A stretch of 64,000 bases of DNA, from positions 1 through 64,000 of the forward strand of contig JAFEAF010000003.1 in assembly GCA_018266555.1 (NCBI GenBank). Direction: 5' to 3'. The position numbers and the translations under genes are program-made. Every line of letters starts with the position of its first letter. Within the stretch, counting starts at the first letter, position 1. The DNA is from Bacteroidota bacterium (GTDB taxonomy: Bacteria; Bacteroidota; Bacteroidia; Chitinophagales; Chitinophagaceae). The notes under the pieces are model-generated. The model saw nothing but the letters and a program-made list of their open reading frames with translations. It made no database searches and was not told the DNA's origin. Of this stretch, positions 8,605 through 17,885 are shown piece by piece.

Positions 8605-10284
8605 ATGAAAAAAATTACGAACAGTACTTGTTTAAAAAATTGCAGCAGTAAAAAAAGATTTGTCACAAGTGGTGGATTAAAACAGGGAGTAATAACATTT
8701 ATATTGTGTTTATTCTCGTCTGTTTTTTCACTTGGTTTTTTGCAGAGCCAGGCAAAACACCAAGTGAAATTAATTAATAAAAGTGATGTGTCCCGGCTGC
8801 CTTTATTAATGCCGGATAATTTTGATTCGCTTCAACTGGTATCATGGCGCCAGGAAGAAGGGATCCCTGATTCTAAAAATCCTCTCCTTGAACCGGCAAT
8901 GCCCTGGGATGCCGGTGGTGTAATGGCACACGGAACGGTACTTCATGATCCTCTTGATGGATTATGGAAAGCCTGGCAGGTATCAACACCTGCTGAAAAA
9001 GAGATCAAAGGTTTGAAAGCTACACATGAGTTGCAAAGAAGAATTACCTATTTGGAAAGCAAGGATGGTGTGTCATGGTATCGGCCAAAGCTCAATTTTG
9101 TAAAATGGCCGGGGTATGACCGAACAAATATTTTATTCGATCTCAATTCCGGCGGAACCGCAGTTTATGCATCCGTACTAGTTGATGTCAATAACAAAGA
9201 ATGGCCTTATGAAATGTTTCTTATCCGGAATCCATCTCTTGGTCCCGATTCAACACATGTCGGGCATCTACCTGCACCAAGCCCGGAGAAACGTGGCATC
9301 TACAGGTATAGATCGAAAGATGGAAAAGATTGGAAATTATTTTCAGGTCCGCTTTTGCCACTCGGAAGAGGCGGTGATGTAGCGTACATTTACCGGGAAA
9401 CAGATGGCAGTTATTTAGCATATTTCAAACAATACTCAAAAGAAAGTGGCGACAGGATCATCCCTTATGATAATAACTCTCAACAGTTGGTAAGAAGAAT
9501 AGGGAGAAGTACCAGTGTTGATGGGAATACATGGGAAACTCCCAAAATTGTTTTTGGCAGAGATTGGCGTGACCCGGGTTTCGCTCAATATATGGAGTTA
9601 TGCCCATTGCATGTAGATGGCGGTTTTATAGGTATGCTTACTTATTACGATGCTTCTAACAAAACAATTTCTCTGCAAATGGCAGCTTCCAGGGATGGTG
9701 TTCATTGGTGGAGGCCCGACAGAAGACCCGCATTAGCCAATCCACCTCTTGGTGATTACGGTGGCGGTATGATGTGGCAAATGCATCATCCAATTGTCCA
9801 AGATGGAAAAATGTATGTGTATTACGGGGGTGCGCAGGGCCTGCATGGAGAAATCTTTGACACCCGTTCTCAACCAAGACTTGAAGTAGGAAATGAAACA
9901 GTAAGTGCTGTGCCTACTCCGACACTTCCATTTAATTCAGCTCTTTGCAGGGCTTCCTGGGAAATTGATCGATTGTATGCATTGGCTCCATCTGCCGGTG
10001 GTCCTACCATTGGCCGGGCTTTGACAAAGTTGGAAAATTCCGGAAAAAAACATTTAGCTGTAAATGTACTTGTTAAAAAAGGTGGTGAGTTGCGTGCAGA
10101 ACTCATTGATAAAAATGGAAATGCTGTCCCCGGATTTACGGCGAAGGATTGCCAACCCATTACCGGCGATCACAGGCTTGTTTACCTGAAATGGAAAGGT
10201 GGAGATCATGCGCCTCAATCAACAGTTAGAATAAGATTCGTTTTGCAAAATGCATTTCTTTACGGCTATGCATGGAAAGAATAG
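8605..10284 (+). CDS. Secreted glycosidase-like beta-propeller protein (GH32/43/130-like fold)
   Basis: A 559-residue protein with a signal-like segment at about residues 28-50. It has four S-x-D-G-x-x-W motifs (about 152-158, 237-243, 304-310, 362-368) that mark successive blades of a five-bladed propeller as in GH32/GH43/GH130-type enzymes. Family members with this layout are often annotated only as hypothetical. A C-terminal beta-sandwich (about 483-559; AELIDKNGNAVPGFTAKDC and VRIRFVLQNAFLYGYAW) is shared with the protein encoded at 11193-12734. Acidic residues in blade positions (HDPLDGLW, RDWRDPGFAQYMELC) could form the active site. It is probably periplasmic or surface exposed and acts on the substrate taken up by SusCD. 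The exact activity is unknown. Confidence 0.65.
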   Translation: MKKITNSTCLKNCSSKKRFVTSGGLKQGVITFILCLFSSVFSLGFLQSQAKHQVKLINKSDVSRLPLLMPDNFDSLQLVSWRQEEGIPDSKNPLLEPAMPWDAGGVMAHGTVLHDPLDGLWKAWQVSTPAEKEIKGLKATHELQRRITYLESKDGVSWYRPKLNFVKWPGYDRTNILFDLNSGGTAVYASVLVDVNNKEWPYEMFLIRNPSLGPDSTHVGHLPAPSPEKRGIYRYRSKDGKDWKLFSGPLLPLGRGGDVAYIYRETDGSYLAYFKQYSKESGDRIIPYDNNSQQLVRRIGRSTSVDGNTWETPKIVFGRDWRDPGFAQYMELCPLHVDGGFIGMLTYYDASNKTISLQMAASRDGVHWWRPDRRPALANPPLGDYGGGMMWQMHHPIVQDGKMYVYYGGAQGLHGEIFDTRSQPRLEVGNETVSAVPTPTLPFNSALCRASWEIDRLYALAPSAGGPTIGRALTKLENSGKKHLAVNVLVKKGGELRAELIDKNGNAVPGFTAKDCQPITGDHRLVYLKWKGGDHAPQSTVRIRFVLQNAFLYGYAWKE

Positions 10285-10376
10285 AAAATCTGTTTTAGAA
10301 ATTATCATGAATTCGATAAAAATAATTAATTGAATTTTTCTTATAAAGAACTTTATCAAAAGTACAATAAACCATT

Positions 10377-11087
10377 ATGCCACAGCTTAAACGATCAGAT
10401 ATTAATAAAAGCATTATCCTCGCTCAAAAAGTTATTGAATATTTTGGAGTTTATTTACCTTCTTTTGCATTTTGGACACCTGAAGATTGGAAAAAAGCAG
10501 GAAGTGAATATGATGAGATACGAACTTGCATGCTCGGATGGGATGTTACTGATTTTGGCAGCGATGATTTTAAAAGGACAGGCCGCATTTTATTTACCTT
10601 TCGAAATGGAAAACTCAATAATAAGAATTACCCAAAAGAATACGCAGAAAAATTATTGATAGATCCCGAATACCAGAGAGCGCCTGCACATTTTCATCGC
10701 TCTAAAAGAGAAGATATTATTTGCAGAAGAGGAGGAAATATTCTGGTCCAGTTAACAAAAGCAGGAGCAGATGGGAAGCCTTCACCAGAAAAATTTACAG
10801 CTCAGAAAGATGGACGGACAATATTGTTATCGCCTGGTGATATCGTTCGGTTGCGGCCGGGAGAGAGTGTCAATATTCCACCGGGAACCATTCATCAGTT
10901 TTGGGGAGAAGAGGGAACAGGTTATAAAATAGATGGGGTGGGATTTACATTGAGTTCAGAGATATCGAGTGTCTGTGACGATTGGTCTGATAATATTTTC
11001 ATGAATGATAATGTAGTGAGATTTCCAAAGATAGAGGAAGACGAGGATGCCATGTTTTGCCTCTGCCATGAATATCCCAAAGTATAA
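10377..11087 (+). CDS. D-lyxose/D-mannose isomerase (D-lyxose ketol-isomerase)
   Basis: A 236-residue cytoplasmic cupin of the bacterial D-lyxose isomerase family, which interconverts D-lyxose and D-xylulose and usually also D-mannose and D-fructose. Metal ligands are visible in the cupin motif APAHFHRSKREDI (His105, His107, Glu112) and in PPGTIHQFW (His173). The length matches the family. It lies between two secreted glycosidase-like genes, and no xylulose or fructose kinase accompanies it. The start at 10377 (ATG, MPQLKRSDIN) is preferred; a longer overlapping frame at 10330 is spurious. In this locus mannose released by the NAL-like aldolase is a plausible substrate (inference). Confidence 0.9.
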   Translation: MPQLKRSDINKSIILAQKVIEYFGVYLPSFAFWTPEDWKKAGSEYDEIRTCMLGWDVTDFGSDDFKRTGRILFTFRNGKLNNKNYPKEYAEKLLIDPEYQRAPAHFHRSKREDIICRRGGNILVQLTKAGADGKPSPEKFTAQKDGRTILLSPGDIVRLRPGESVNIPPGTIHQFWGEEGTGYKIDGVGFTLSSEISSVCDDWSDNIFMNDNVVRFPKIEEDEDAMFCLCHEYPKV

Positions 11088-11192
11088 AATGAAGTTTCTT
11101 TGAGTATTGAGATTTTATCAATACTATTTATTTGATAAAAAAATTCCCTACAGTAACAATCAGGGCATAGGAGCTTGTGTAAATATTCAATT

Positions 11193-12734
11193 ATGAAAAA
11201 TAAAATGTGGCTTTTTCCGGGCATAATAGTATGTGTGCTTATCTGGTCATCTATTGATGCCTTTTCACAAAATCAAAACATATTAAATATTGGCCGACAA
11301 AGACAGTTGTTTACAGATGATTTTATTATCGAAAAACTTTATGATAAAGCGGCGTTGGTGTTACATCATCCGGAGATGAAAGAAATTGTAATGGTGTATG
11401 ATGAACCATGGGAGGGGAGTTATAGTAATTACAACAGTATATTCAAAGACGGGGATATTTATCGCATGTACTACCGAGGCTGGCATAGAAAGCCGGATGG
11501 AGGGCTCAGTCATGATATGGTATGGTGTTATGCTGAGAGCAAGGATGGAATACATTGGGAAAAACCCAACCTTGGACTCTTTGAGTTTAATGGATCTAAA
11601 GAAAATAATATTGTTTTTGCAAGCAGAGACTTCGGTGATTTTCATTTTACATTAAGGGATAACATTACAGTATTCAAAGATCACAACCCGAACGCAGCAC
11701 CCGATGCAGTTTACAAGGCATTTGTAGATGCAAGAAAACAGAAGCCTGACTGGAGTTTGTTAGCTTTCAAGTCTGCCGATGGTATTCATTGGTTCCCCAT
11801 GACAGGTGCCACACCGGTTTTGACTATGGCGGAAGGCTCGTTTGATAGTCAGAATACTGCTTTCTGGGATAGCTTGAAAGGAGAGTATAGGGCTTACTGG
11901 CGTTTTTTCGATAAGGATTCTATCAGAAGTATTAGAACCGGAACTTCTAAAGATTTTATTCATTGGAAGGTTCAATCGGATTTGCAGTATACGGACACTA
12001 TCATTCAGCAATTGTATACGAATGGAATTGTGCCTTATTATCGTGCCCCGCAGATTTTTATTGGATTTCCTGCCAGATATTTTGACCGGAAGTGGTCGAA
12101 ATCAATGGAAGAACTTCCGCAATTGAAAGAAAGAAATGGGAGAAGCATCACGAATCCGAGATATGGCACTGCACTCACAGAAAGCATATTTTTCGCTAGT
12201 CACGATGCGGTAAAGTTTAAAAGGTGGAATGAAGCATTTCTTCGCCCCGGAATTGAACGTAATGGCACCTGGAATTATGGCCAACAGTTTATAGCGTGGA
12301 GTTTTCTTGAAACTAAATCAGATCTTGAAGGTGCCCCGGATGAAATTTCATTATTTGCCAATGAAAATTTATGGATTGGAAATGGCAGCAAATTGCGTCG
12401 GTATACACTACGCCTTGATGGATTTGTTTCTGTGAATGCCCCATTAACCGGAGGCAGCCTCCTTACAAAACCGGTTATATTCAGCGGCAATAAACTTTCA
12501 ATAAATTTTTCGACATCTGCATATGGTAGTGTAAGGGTTGAGATACAGGATATTAATGGAAAGCCTTTACCCGGGTTTTCATTAAAAGATTGCCCCCCCG
12601 TTTTTGGAGATACTGTTGACCGTACCGTGTATTGGAATAAAGGGAGTGATTTGAGTTCCATTGCAGGGAAGACTGTTCGTTTACGGTTTGTAATGAGTGA
12701 CGCTGATCTTTATTCTTTTTGTTTTCATGAATAA
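11193..12734 (+). CDS. Secreted glycosidase-like beta-propeller protein, second copy
   Basis: A 513-residue protein with a signal peptide (MKNKMWLFPG start, hydrophobic to about residue 21, cleavage near DAFSQ). Three S-x-D-x-x-H-W blade motifs are visible (SKDGIHW 116-122, SADGIHW 194-200, SKDFIHW 252-258). The C-terminal sandwich (about 430-513; VEIQDINGKPLPGFSLKDC, VRLRFVMSDADLYSF) is clearly related to the end of the protein encoded at 8605-10284. The segment YRMYYRGWH is the usual first inner strand of GH43/32-like propellers. I chose the ATG at 11193; the open frame extends 18 bp further to a TTG but the ATG gives the better signal peptide. Activity is unknown; it is probably a glycoside hydrolase or lyase working with its paralogue. 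Confidence 0.65.
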   Translation: MKNKMWLFPGIIVCVLIWSSIDAFSQNQNILNIGRQRQLFTDDFIIEKLYDKAALVLHHPEMKEIVMVYDEPWEGSYSNYNSIFKDGDIYRMYYRGWHRKPDGGLSHDMVWCYAESKDGIHWEKPNLGLFEFNGSKENNIVFASRDFGDFHFTLRDNITVFKDHNPNAAPDAVYKAFVDARKQKPDWSLLAFKSADGIHWFPMTGATPVLTMAEGSFDSQNTAFWDSLKGEYRAYWRFFDKDSIRSIRTGTSKDFIHWKVQSDLQYTDTIIQQLYTNGIVPYYRAPQIFIGFPARYFDRKWSKSMEELPQLKERNGRSITNPRYGTALTESIFFASHDAVKFKRWNEAFLRPGIERNGTWNYGQQFIAWSFLETKSDLEGAPDEISLFANENLWIGNGSKLRRYTLRLDGFVSVNAPLTGGSLLTKPVIFSGNKLSINFSTSAYGSVRVEIQDINGKPLPGFSLKDCPPVFGDTVDRTVYWNKGSDLSSIAGKTVRLRFVMSDADLYSFCFHE

Positions 12735-12775
12735 AAGTTGAAACGGAAATAGTTTCCGGGTATCTTTTTTTTCAC

Positions 12776-14014
12776 ATGATGAAAGGTCGTAAATATTATA
12801 AATGGGTTCTTGTGATTCTCCTTTGGGTAGTAGCCTTGTTGAATTATATGGATCGTCAGATCCTTTCAACTATGCGCCTGAATATGCAGGTGGATATTCC
12901 GGAGTTGCAATCGGCCGCAAACTTTGGTTATTTAATGGCGGTGTTTCTTTGGGTTTATGGTTTCATGAGCCCGTTAGGTGGAATTGCCGCGGATAAATTC
13001 AGCAAAAAATGGTTGATAGTCGGAAGCTTGTTTGTATGGTCGGGTGTCACTTTTGGGATGGGTTATGCAACTACTTTTCATCAGGTATATTGGTTAAGGG
13101 CTATCATGGGCTTAAGCGAAGCATTATATATACCGGCGGGGTTGTCTCTGATTGCGGAATTTCACCAGAAAAAAACAAGGTCGCTTGCAATAGGGATTCA
13201 CATGACCGGTATTTACTTTGGCCAGGCATTGGGTGGATTTGGCGCTACTATTTCAAATATATTTTCATGGCACTTTACTTTTCATTATTTGGGAATGGCG
13301 GGAATTCTTTATTCATTGGTGTTGGTGTTCTTTTTAAAAGACAGCAGTTCGATTTCCCATAAGAAAGAAGAAACACCTCAATTGGAAACAAAGCCGGCAA
13401 TCACAAAAGTATTTGCGTTGTTATTTACCAATATTTCCTTTTGGATCATACTTTTTTATTTTGCTATTCCCAGTTTACCGGGGTGGGCAACTAAGAACTG
13501 GCTTCCCACACTCTTTGCAGAAAATTTAAATATACCGATGTCCAAAGCCGGGCCTTTGTCCACGATTGCCCTTGCTGCTTCATCTTTTTTAGGGGTGATC
13601 ACCGGAGGTATTTTATCCGATAGATGGGTGCAAAAAAATGTACGTGGAAGAATTTATACCAGTGTGATGGGCCTGGCGCTTATCATTCCCTCTTTGGCAT
13701 TAATAGGGTTCGGTCATACTCTTTTCCATACGGTCGCTGCTGCAATTTGTTTCGGTATTGGATGGGGAATGTATGATGCCAACAATATGCCGATACTTTG
13801 CCAGGTTGTATCTGCCAAATACAGGGCGACTGCCTATGGTATCATGAACATGGTTGGTGTGTTTTCAGGTGCAATTATTACTGATTGGCTCGGACGTTCT
13901 TCTGATGAAGGTCACCTGGGTAAGGATTTTGGGATGCTGACCTTTATCGTTTTAGCAGCCATGATAATAATGCTTGCTTTTTTAAAACCCAGAACCAATG
14001 ATTATACTGATTAG
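12776..14014 (+). CDS. MFS transporter, ACS family (sugar-acid type)
   Basis: A 412-residue inner membrane permease with about twelve transmembrane helices. Helix 1 has LNYMDRQILSTM and the helix 2-3 loop has GGIAADKFSKKWLIVGSL, matching hexuronate/galactonate-type ACS carriers (ExuT/DgoT relatives). RAIMGLSEALYIPAGLSLI is the helix-4 signature. A second start codon lies 3 bp later. The gene follows the second propeller protein by 41 bp and precedes the aldolase. Two ACS carriers in one locus suggest that two different sugar acids, or an acid and a glycoside, are brought into the cytoplasm. Confidence 0.87.
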   Translation: MMKGRKYYKWVLVILLWVVALLNYMDRQILSTMRLNMQVDIPELQSAANFGYLMAVFLWVYGFMSPLGGIAADKFSKKWLIVGSLFVWSGVTFGMGYATTFHQVYWLRAIMGLSEALYIPAGLSLIAEFHQKKTRSLAIGIHMTGIYFGQALGGFGATISNIFSWHFTFHYLGMAGILYSLVLVFFLKDSSSISHKKEETPQLETKPAITKVFALLFTNISFWIILFYFAIPSLPGWATKNWLPTLFAENLNIPMSKAGPLSTIALAASSFLGVITGGILSDRWVQKNVRGRIYTSVMGLALIIPSLALIGFGHTLFHTVAAAICFGIGWGMYDANNMPILCQVVSAKYRATAYGIMNMVGVFSGAIITDWLGRSSDEGHLGKDFGMLTFIVLAAMIIMLAFLKPRTNDYTD

Positions 14015-14063
14015 TGAAATAATAAAACTTTTAAAACAATTAAGCTGATTCATTTTAGGAATT

Positions 14064-14972
14064 ATGGAAATAAAGAAAATAAATGGAATGGTAGCTGCGG
14101 CATTTACGCCAATGAAGGAAGCCGGTAATATAAACCTGGATAGAGTACCCTTCTTAGCAGAATATCTGGTAAGCCAGAAGGTACATGGAATTTATGTTTG
14201 TGGCAGTACCGGTGAAGGTCCATCATTAACCGGCGCCGAACGTAAAATGGTAGCAGAAGCGTTTGTGAAGGCTGTAAACAAAAGAGTTCCTGTGTTTGTC
14301 CATGTGGGACACAATAGTGTGAAAGAAGCAAGAGAATTAGCTTCGCATGCACAGGAAATCGGAGCAGATTATATTTCATCAGTTGCCCCATCTTATTTCA
14401 AGATCAATTCTGTTTCAGCCCTGGCCAAATGTCTTGCCGAGATTGCGGCAGGCGCTCCTGAATTACCTTTTTATTATTATCATATTCCGAGATTGACCGG
14501 GATGTCAGCTGACATGTATGATTTCCTGAAGCAGGCGGGTTCATCAATTCCATCATTTGCAGGGATAAAATTTACATCATGCCAGATAAACGAGTACCAG
14601 GCCTGTTTAAATTTTAATGCAAAAAAATATGATATCCTTTATGGTACTGATGAATTGCTTTTGAGTGCATTGGCAGTAGGAGCTAAAGGATACATAGGAA
14701 GCACTTATGGTTTTATGGCGCCTTTGTACACGCAATTAAGGGAAAATTTTGATAATGGCTATCTGGAAAAAGCACAGACGCTCCAACTAAAATCTGTTGA
14801 AATGGTTCGGATCATTTTCAAATATGGAGGGTTGGCAGCGCAAAAAGTGATGATGAAATTGGCGGGGGTTGATTGTGGCGATGTGCGAAACCCGCTGGAA
14901 CGTTTATCCATAGGTGACCAAAAATCAATGGAAAAAGATTTACTTGAAGCGGGTTTCTTTGAAATAGCCTGA
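14064..14972 (+). CDS. N-acetylneuraminate lyase-like aldolase (DHDPS/NAL superfamily)
   Basis: A 302-residue class I aldolase, a TIM barrel that cleaves 2-keto-3-deoxy sugar acids to pyruvate plus an aldehyde sugar. The carboxylate-binding GSTGE is at residues 47-51, the catalytic Tyr139 in YYYHIP, and the Schiff-base Lys169 in AGIKFTS. LYGTDELLLSALAVGAKGYIGSTY is typical of neuraminate lyases, both bacterial NanA and animal NPL, rather than of dihydrodipicolinate synthase. No nanE, nanK, nagA or nagB is nearby, so an N-acetylated product would have no downstream enzymes here. A non-acetylated ulosonic acid such as KDN is an attractive alternative (inference). Confidence 0.85.
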   Translation: MEIKKINGMVAAAFTPMKEAGNINLDRVPFLAEYLVSQKVHGIYVCGSTGEGPSLTGAERKMVAEAFVKAVNKRVPVFVHVGHNSVKEARELASHAQEIGADYISSVAPSYFKINSVSALAKCLAEIAAGAPELPFYYYHIPRLTGMSADMYDFLKQAGSSIPSFAGIKFTSCQINEYQACLNFNAKKYDILYGTDELLLSALAVGAKGYIGSTYGFMAPLYTQLRENFDNGYLEKAQTLQLKSVEMVRIIFKYGGLAAQKVMMKLAGVDCGDVRNPLERLSIGDQKSMEKDLLEAGFFEIA

Positions 14973-15038
14973 GAACAAAATGAAAGCTGTATTTTTTATA
15001 GAAAGAACAAGGTGCTTTGATTTATCAATAAAATATTA

Positions 15039-15851
15039 ATGAAAAAATATCCGACTGTTCAGCAGCTTTTTGACTTAACGGGGAAAATCTTCCTTGTTGC
15101 AGGCGGCGCTCATCATCTCGGGAAAGATATGGCTTATGCATTGGCGGAAGCAGACGCAGATGGAATAATTACTTCCCGAAATAAAGCATCAGCAGTAAAA
15201 ACTGCTGCAAAAATAAGCAAGGACACAGGAAGGAAAATAAGAGGATTACAGCTTGATGCAACGATTGAGCACGAAGTTGAAAAAGTGTTTAATGAAATTG
15301 TAAAAAATTTTAGGAAAATTGATATTGTTGTTAATAGTGTAGGTGGTGGAGCGCTGCAGAAATGGTCAGCAAATTTTGAAGAATATCCTCTCGCTGAGTG
15401 GGAGCGGATGCACAAAACAAATCTTCATTCAGCGTTCTTAATTTCTAAGTATGCTGCTTCGTTTATGAAGAAGCAAAAATCAGGTGCTATCATTAATGTT
15501 TCAAGTATAGCAGGTATTGTAGGGCGTGACAGAAGGGTATATCCGGAGGGAATGCCTCCGCAGGCAGTAAGTTATGCTTCAGCAAAATCAGGAGTGATTG
15601 GTCTCTCAAGAGATTTGGCAGCTAGTTTGGGCAAATATGGCATACGGGTAAACTGTATTTCACCCGGCGGATTTCAACGGGATCAGCCCCGTGAATTTAT
15701 TAAGAGGTATTCAAAAAAAGTTCCCTTGAGCCGTATGGGTAAAGACGGTGTGGATTTGAAAGGAGCTGTTTTGTTTTTGGCAAGTGAAGCTTCAGCTTAT
15801 GTTACAGGACATAATTTAGTTTTGGACGGTGGATTTACAATCTGGCAATGA
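15039..15851 (+). CDS. SDR family NAD(P)-dependent oxidoreductase
   Basis: A 270-residue classical short-chain dehydrogenase. The cofactor loop is VAGGAHHLG (about 20-28), an Ala-Gly variant of the usual TGxxxGIG. The active site has Ser155/156 (NVSSIAG), Tyr179 and Lys183 (SYASAKSG). The C-terminus VTGHNLVLDGGFTIW is the usual SDR ending. It resembles gluconate 5-dehydrogenase or sugar-alcohol type SDRs. Placed between the aldolase and a Gfo/Idh/MocA protein, it probably oxidises or reduces a sugar or sugar acid of the pathway. The substrate is not determined. Confidence 0.85.
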   Translation: MKKYPTVQQLFDLTGKIFLVAGGAHHLGKDMAYALAEADADGIITSRNKASAVKTAAKISKDTGRKIRGLQLDATIEHEVEKVFNEIVKNFRKIDIVVNSVGGGALQKWSANFEEYPLAEWERMHKTNLHSAFLISKYAASFMKKQKSGAIINVSSIAGIVGRDRRVYPEGMPPQAVSYASAKSGVIGLSRDLAASLGKYGIRVNCISPGGFQRDQPREFIKRYSKKVPLSRMGKDGVDLKGAVLFLASEASAYVTGHNLVLDGGFTIWQ

Positions 15852-15909
15852 AATGATCAGTAGATGCAAAAATAAATATGTAATGATAAATTGATTAAAC
15901 AAAATCTCT

Positions 15910-16902
15910 ATGAATAGTAATATGAAAATGAAAACCCGTGTTTTGGTGGTTGGGCTCGGTTCAATTGGCCAGCGGCATTCAAGATTGCTTTCTGAACGCA
16001 ATGATGTTGACTTATACCTGTGTGATACAAAAGAAGAATTGAGACAGCAAACAATAGCTTCACTTGTAAATCCGCCTATGGCAAACTATTCCGTATTTTC
16101 TGATGCAGTAATTGCAAAGCCGGATATTGTTTTTGTTTGCGTGCCGAACCATTTACATGTCCCCATAGCTTTAGAAGCTATCGAAAACGGTGTTGATGTT
16201 TTTATAGAAAAACCTATTTCTGATTCTCTCGAAGAAGCAAAAAAAATAGTAAATGCGGCAGAATCTTCAGGTCGCTTTTTGCAAGTGGGTTATATGCTTC
16301 GTTATGATGAAGGGTTGAATTCTTTAAAAAAAATTATAGATAACGGAGAAATTGGAAACCTTGTAGGGGGGCGTGCCATGATTGGAACATATGTTACACT
16401 TGTGAATGCAAAAGGAACAGATCGCATTGATAAACCCAACAGCCTTATTGTAGATTATACTCACGAACTCGATTTTATCAGATGGTTTTTTGGTGATGTA
16501 GAAAAAATATCTGCTATGAGTTCCCGGATAGGTGAGATGGAATTAAAACCAAATCCAAATATTTTTCAAATGAATTTAAAATTGAATACAGGCGCATTAG
16601 TACAGGTACATATGGATTATATTCAATTTCCGCAGAGAAGAATTTTTGAAGTTTATGGTGACAAAGGCACCCTGAGTTATGATTTTATGACCGGAGAAAT
16701 CTGCCATTTCACTTTTCAGCGGGAGTATCATTGTGTAAATAAAAATGTAACTCCGGTAACAGAACGATGGAATGATCTGTTTCGCAAAGAACACGATTCA
16801 ATTTTATCATCTCGATTGAATGGACAGCCTCCTTTCGTTTCGGGAACAGATGGATTACGCAGTCTGGAAATTGCAGAGCATGCTATCAGTGTTGCGATAT
16901 AA
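15910..16902 (+). CDS. Gfo/Idh/MocA family oxidoreductase
   Basis: A 330-residue NAD(P)-dependent dehydrogenase. The Rossmann motif VVGLGSIGQRH starts near residue 13 and the family EKP triad is at 100-102 (FIEKPIS). The C-terminal alpha/beta domain has the substrate-contacting DYTHELDFIRWFFG segment, with a His-Glu pair where many members carry catalytic residues. These enzymes oxidise carbohydrate hydroxyls or act on glycosides by transient oxidation. Several in-frame ATGs (15910, 15922, 15928) could be the start. It lies 58 bp after the SDR and 33 bp before the hydroxyacid dehydrogenase, in one operon. Confidence 0.87.
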   Translation: MNSNMKMKTRVLVVGLGSIGQRHSRLLSERNDVDLYLCDTKEELRQQTIASLVNPPMANYSVFSDAVIAKPDIVFVCVPNHLHVPIALEAIENGVDVFIEKPISDSLEEAKKIVNAAESSGRFLQVGYMLRYDEGLNSLKKIIDNGEIGNLVGGRAMIGTYVTLVNAKGTDRIDKPNSLIVDYTHELDFIRWFFGDVEKISAMSSRIGEMELKPNPNIFQMNLKLNTGALVQVHMDYIQFPQRRIFEVYGDKGTLSYDFMTGEICHFTFQREYHCVNKNVTPVTERWNDLFRKEHDSILSSRLNGQPPFVSGTDGLRSLEIAEHAISVAI

Positions 16903-16935
16903 GGGATTAAGATTTTTTAAAACAAATAGTTGCAA

Positions 16936-17883
16936 ATGTCATCAGCAATATTGGTTACCGGTAAAGTTCCTGGCGAATGGCTAAGTGATATAAAAAATAT
17001 AGCCCGGCTGACTGTTTGGGAAGGTGAACAGTATTTAATGCCCCGGAAATATTTACTTGAAATAATTCAGGACTATGACGCACTGATAAATTTCGCTGAA
17101 GTGAAGGCGGATATTGAGCTGGTGCAAAAGGCATCTAAGCTGAAGATCATTGCTAATTGTTCTATTGGTTTTGATAATTTGAACCTGCCGCTTCTCACCG
17201 AAAATAAAATATGGGCCAGTAATGCTCCGGGGTTTTTTAATTATCCGGTAGCTGAATACGTACTTTCAGGAATGCTGACAGTTACCAGAAGGATTTTGGA
17301 AGCGGATGATTTTTTAAGAAAAGGAAAATGGAAGGAATTTGAACCCGGCAGATGGGATGGGATCAGTTTGAAGGATAAGATAGTAGGACTTGTTGGTCTT
17401 GGAACAATTGGTAAAGTTCTCAGAACAATGTTGCTGGGCTTAGGAGTAAACGTTATTTATCATACGCCGATTCCAAAAGAAGAAAAAGGATGGGTGCCGT
17501 TTGAAGAATTGATTAGAGTAGCTGATATTATTTCAATTCATGTTCCGCTTACTCCATCCACTGCCAATCTTTTTGATCATGAAGTCATCAAAAAAGTGAA
17601 ACCCGGGGCGATTATAGTAAATACTTCAAGAGGTGGTATTGTAGATCAGGATGCATTGGTCAAAGCGCTTGATTCGGGTTTTGTGGGAGGAGCAGTACTG
17701 GATGTGTTTCGTGACGAACCGAATGTGCCAATTGAATTGTTGCAGATGAAAAATGTAATACTTACTCCACATATAGCGGGGGGTACCCGGTATGCAAGAG
17801 AGGCCTGTGTGAAAAGGGCTGTTGAAAATGTACGGGCTGCATTAAAAAATGAAAAGCCTGTAAATGCTTTAAATCAACTATAA
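16936..17883 (+). CDS. D-2-hydroxyacid dehydrogenase (glyoxylate/hydroxypyruvate reductase type)
   Basis: A 315-residue enzyme of the D-isomer 2-hydroxyacid dehydrogenase family. The nucleotide-binding loop GLGTIG is at residues 154-159, and the catalytic triad Arg232 (NTSRGGIVD), Glu261 (FRDEPNVP) and His279 (LTPHIAGG) is intact. The reaction expected from the family is reduction of glyoxylate or hydroxypyruvate to glycolate or D-glycerate. The glycerate kinase gene downstream makes D-glycerate a sensible product. The start is the ATG at 16936; an in-frame TTG two codons earlier is less likely. The stop is 2 bp before dgoD, so the two are translationally coupled. Confidence 0.88.
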   Translation: MSSAILVTGKVPGEWLSDIKNIARLTVWEGEQYLMPRKYLLEIIQDYDALINFAEVKADIELVQKASKLKIIANCSIGFDNLNLPLLTENKIWASNAPGFFNYPVAEYVLSGMLTVTRRILEADDFLRKGKWKEFEPGRWDGISLKDKIVGLVGLGTIGKVLRTMLLGLGVNVIYHTPIPKEEKGWVPFEELIRVADIISIHVPLTPSTANLFDHEVIKKVKPGAIIVNTSRGGIVDQDALVKALDSGFVGGAVLDVFRDEPNVPIELLQMKNVILTPHIAGGTRYAREACVKRAVENVRAALKNEKPVNALNQL

Positions 17884-17885
17884 AA

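Noticed and set aside
8605-12734. Calling the propeller proteins sialidases because of Asp-box-like motifs
   Set aside because: The motif is S-x-D-G-x-x-W, without the extra residue of the sialidase Asp box (S-x-D-x-G-x-x-W), and the Arg triad and FRIP motif were not seen.
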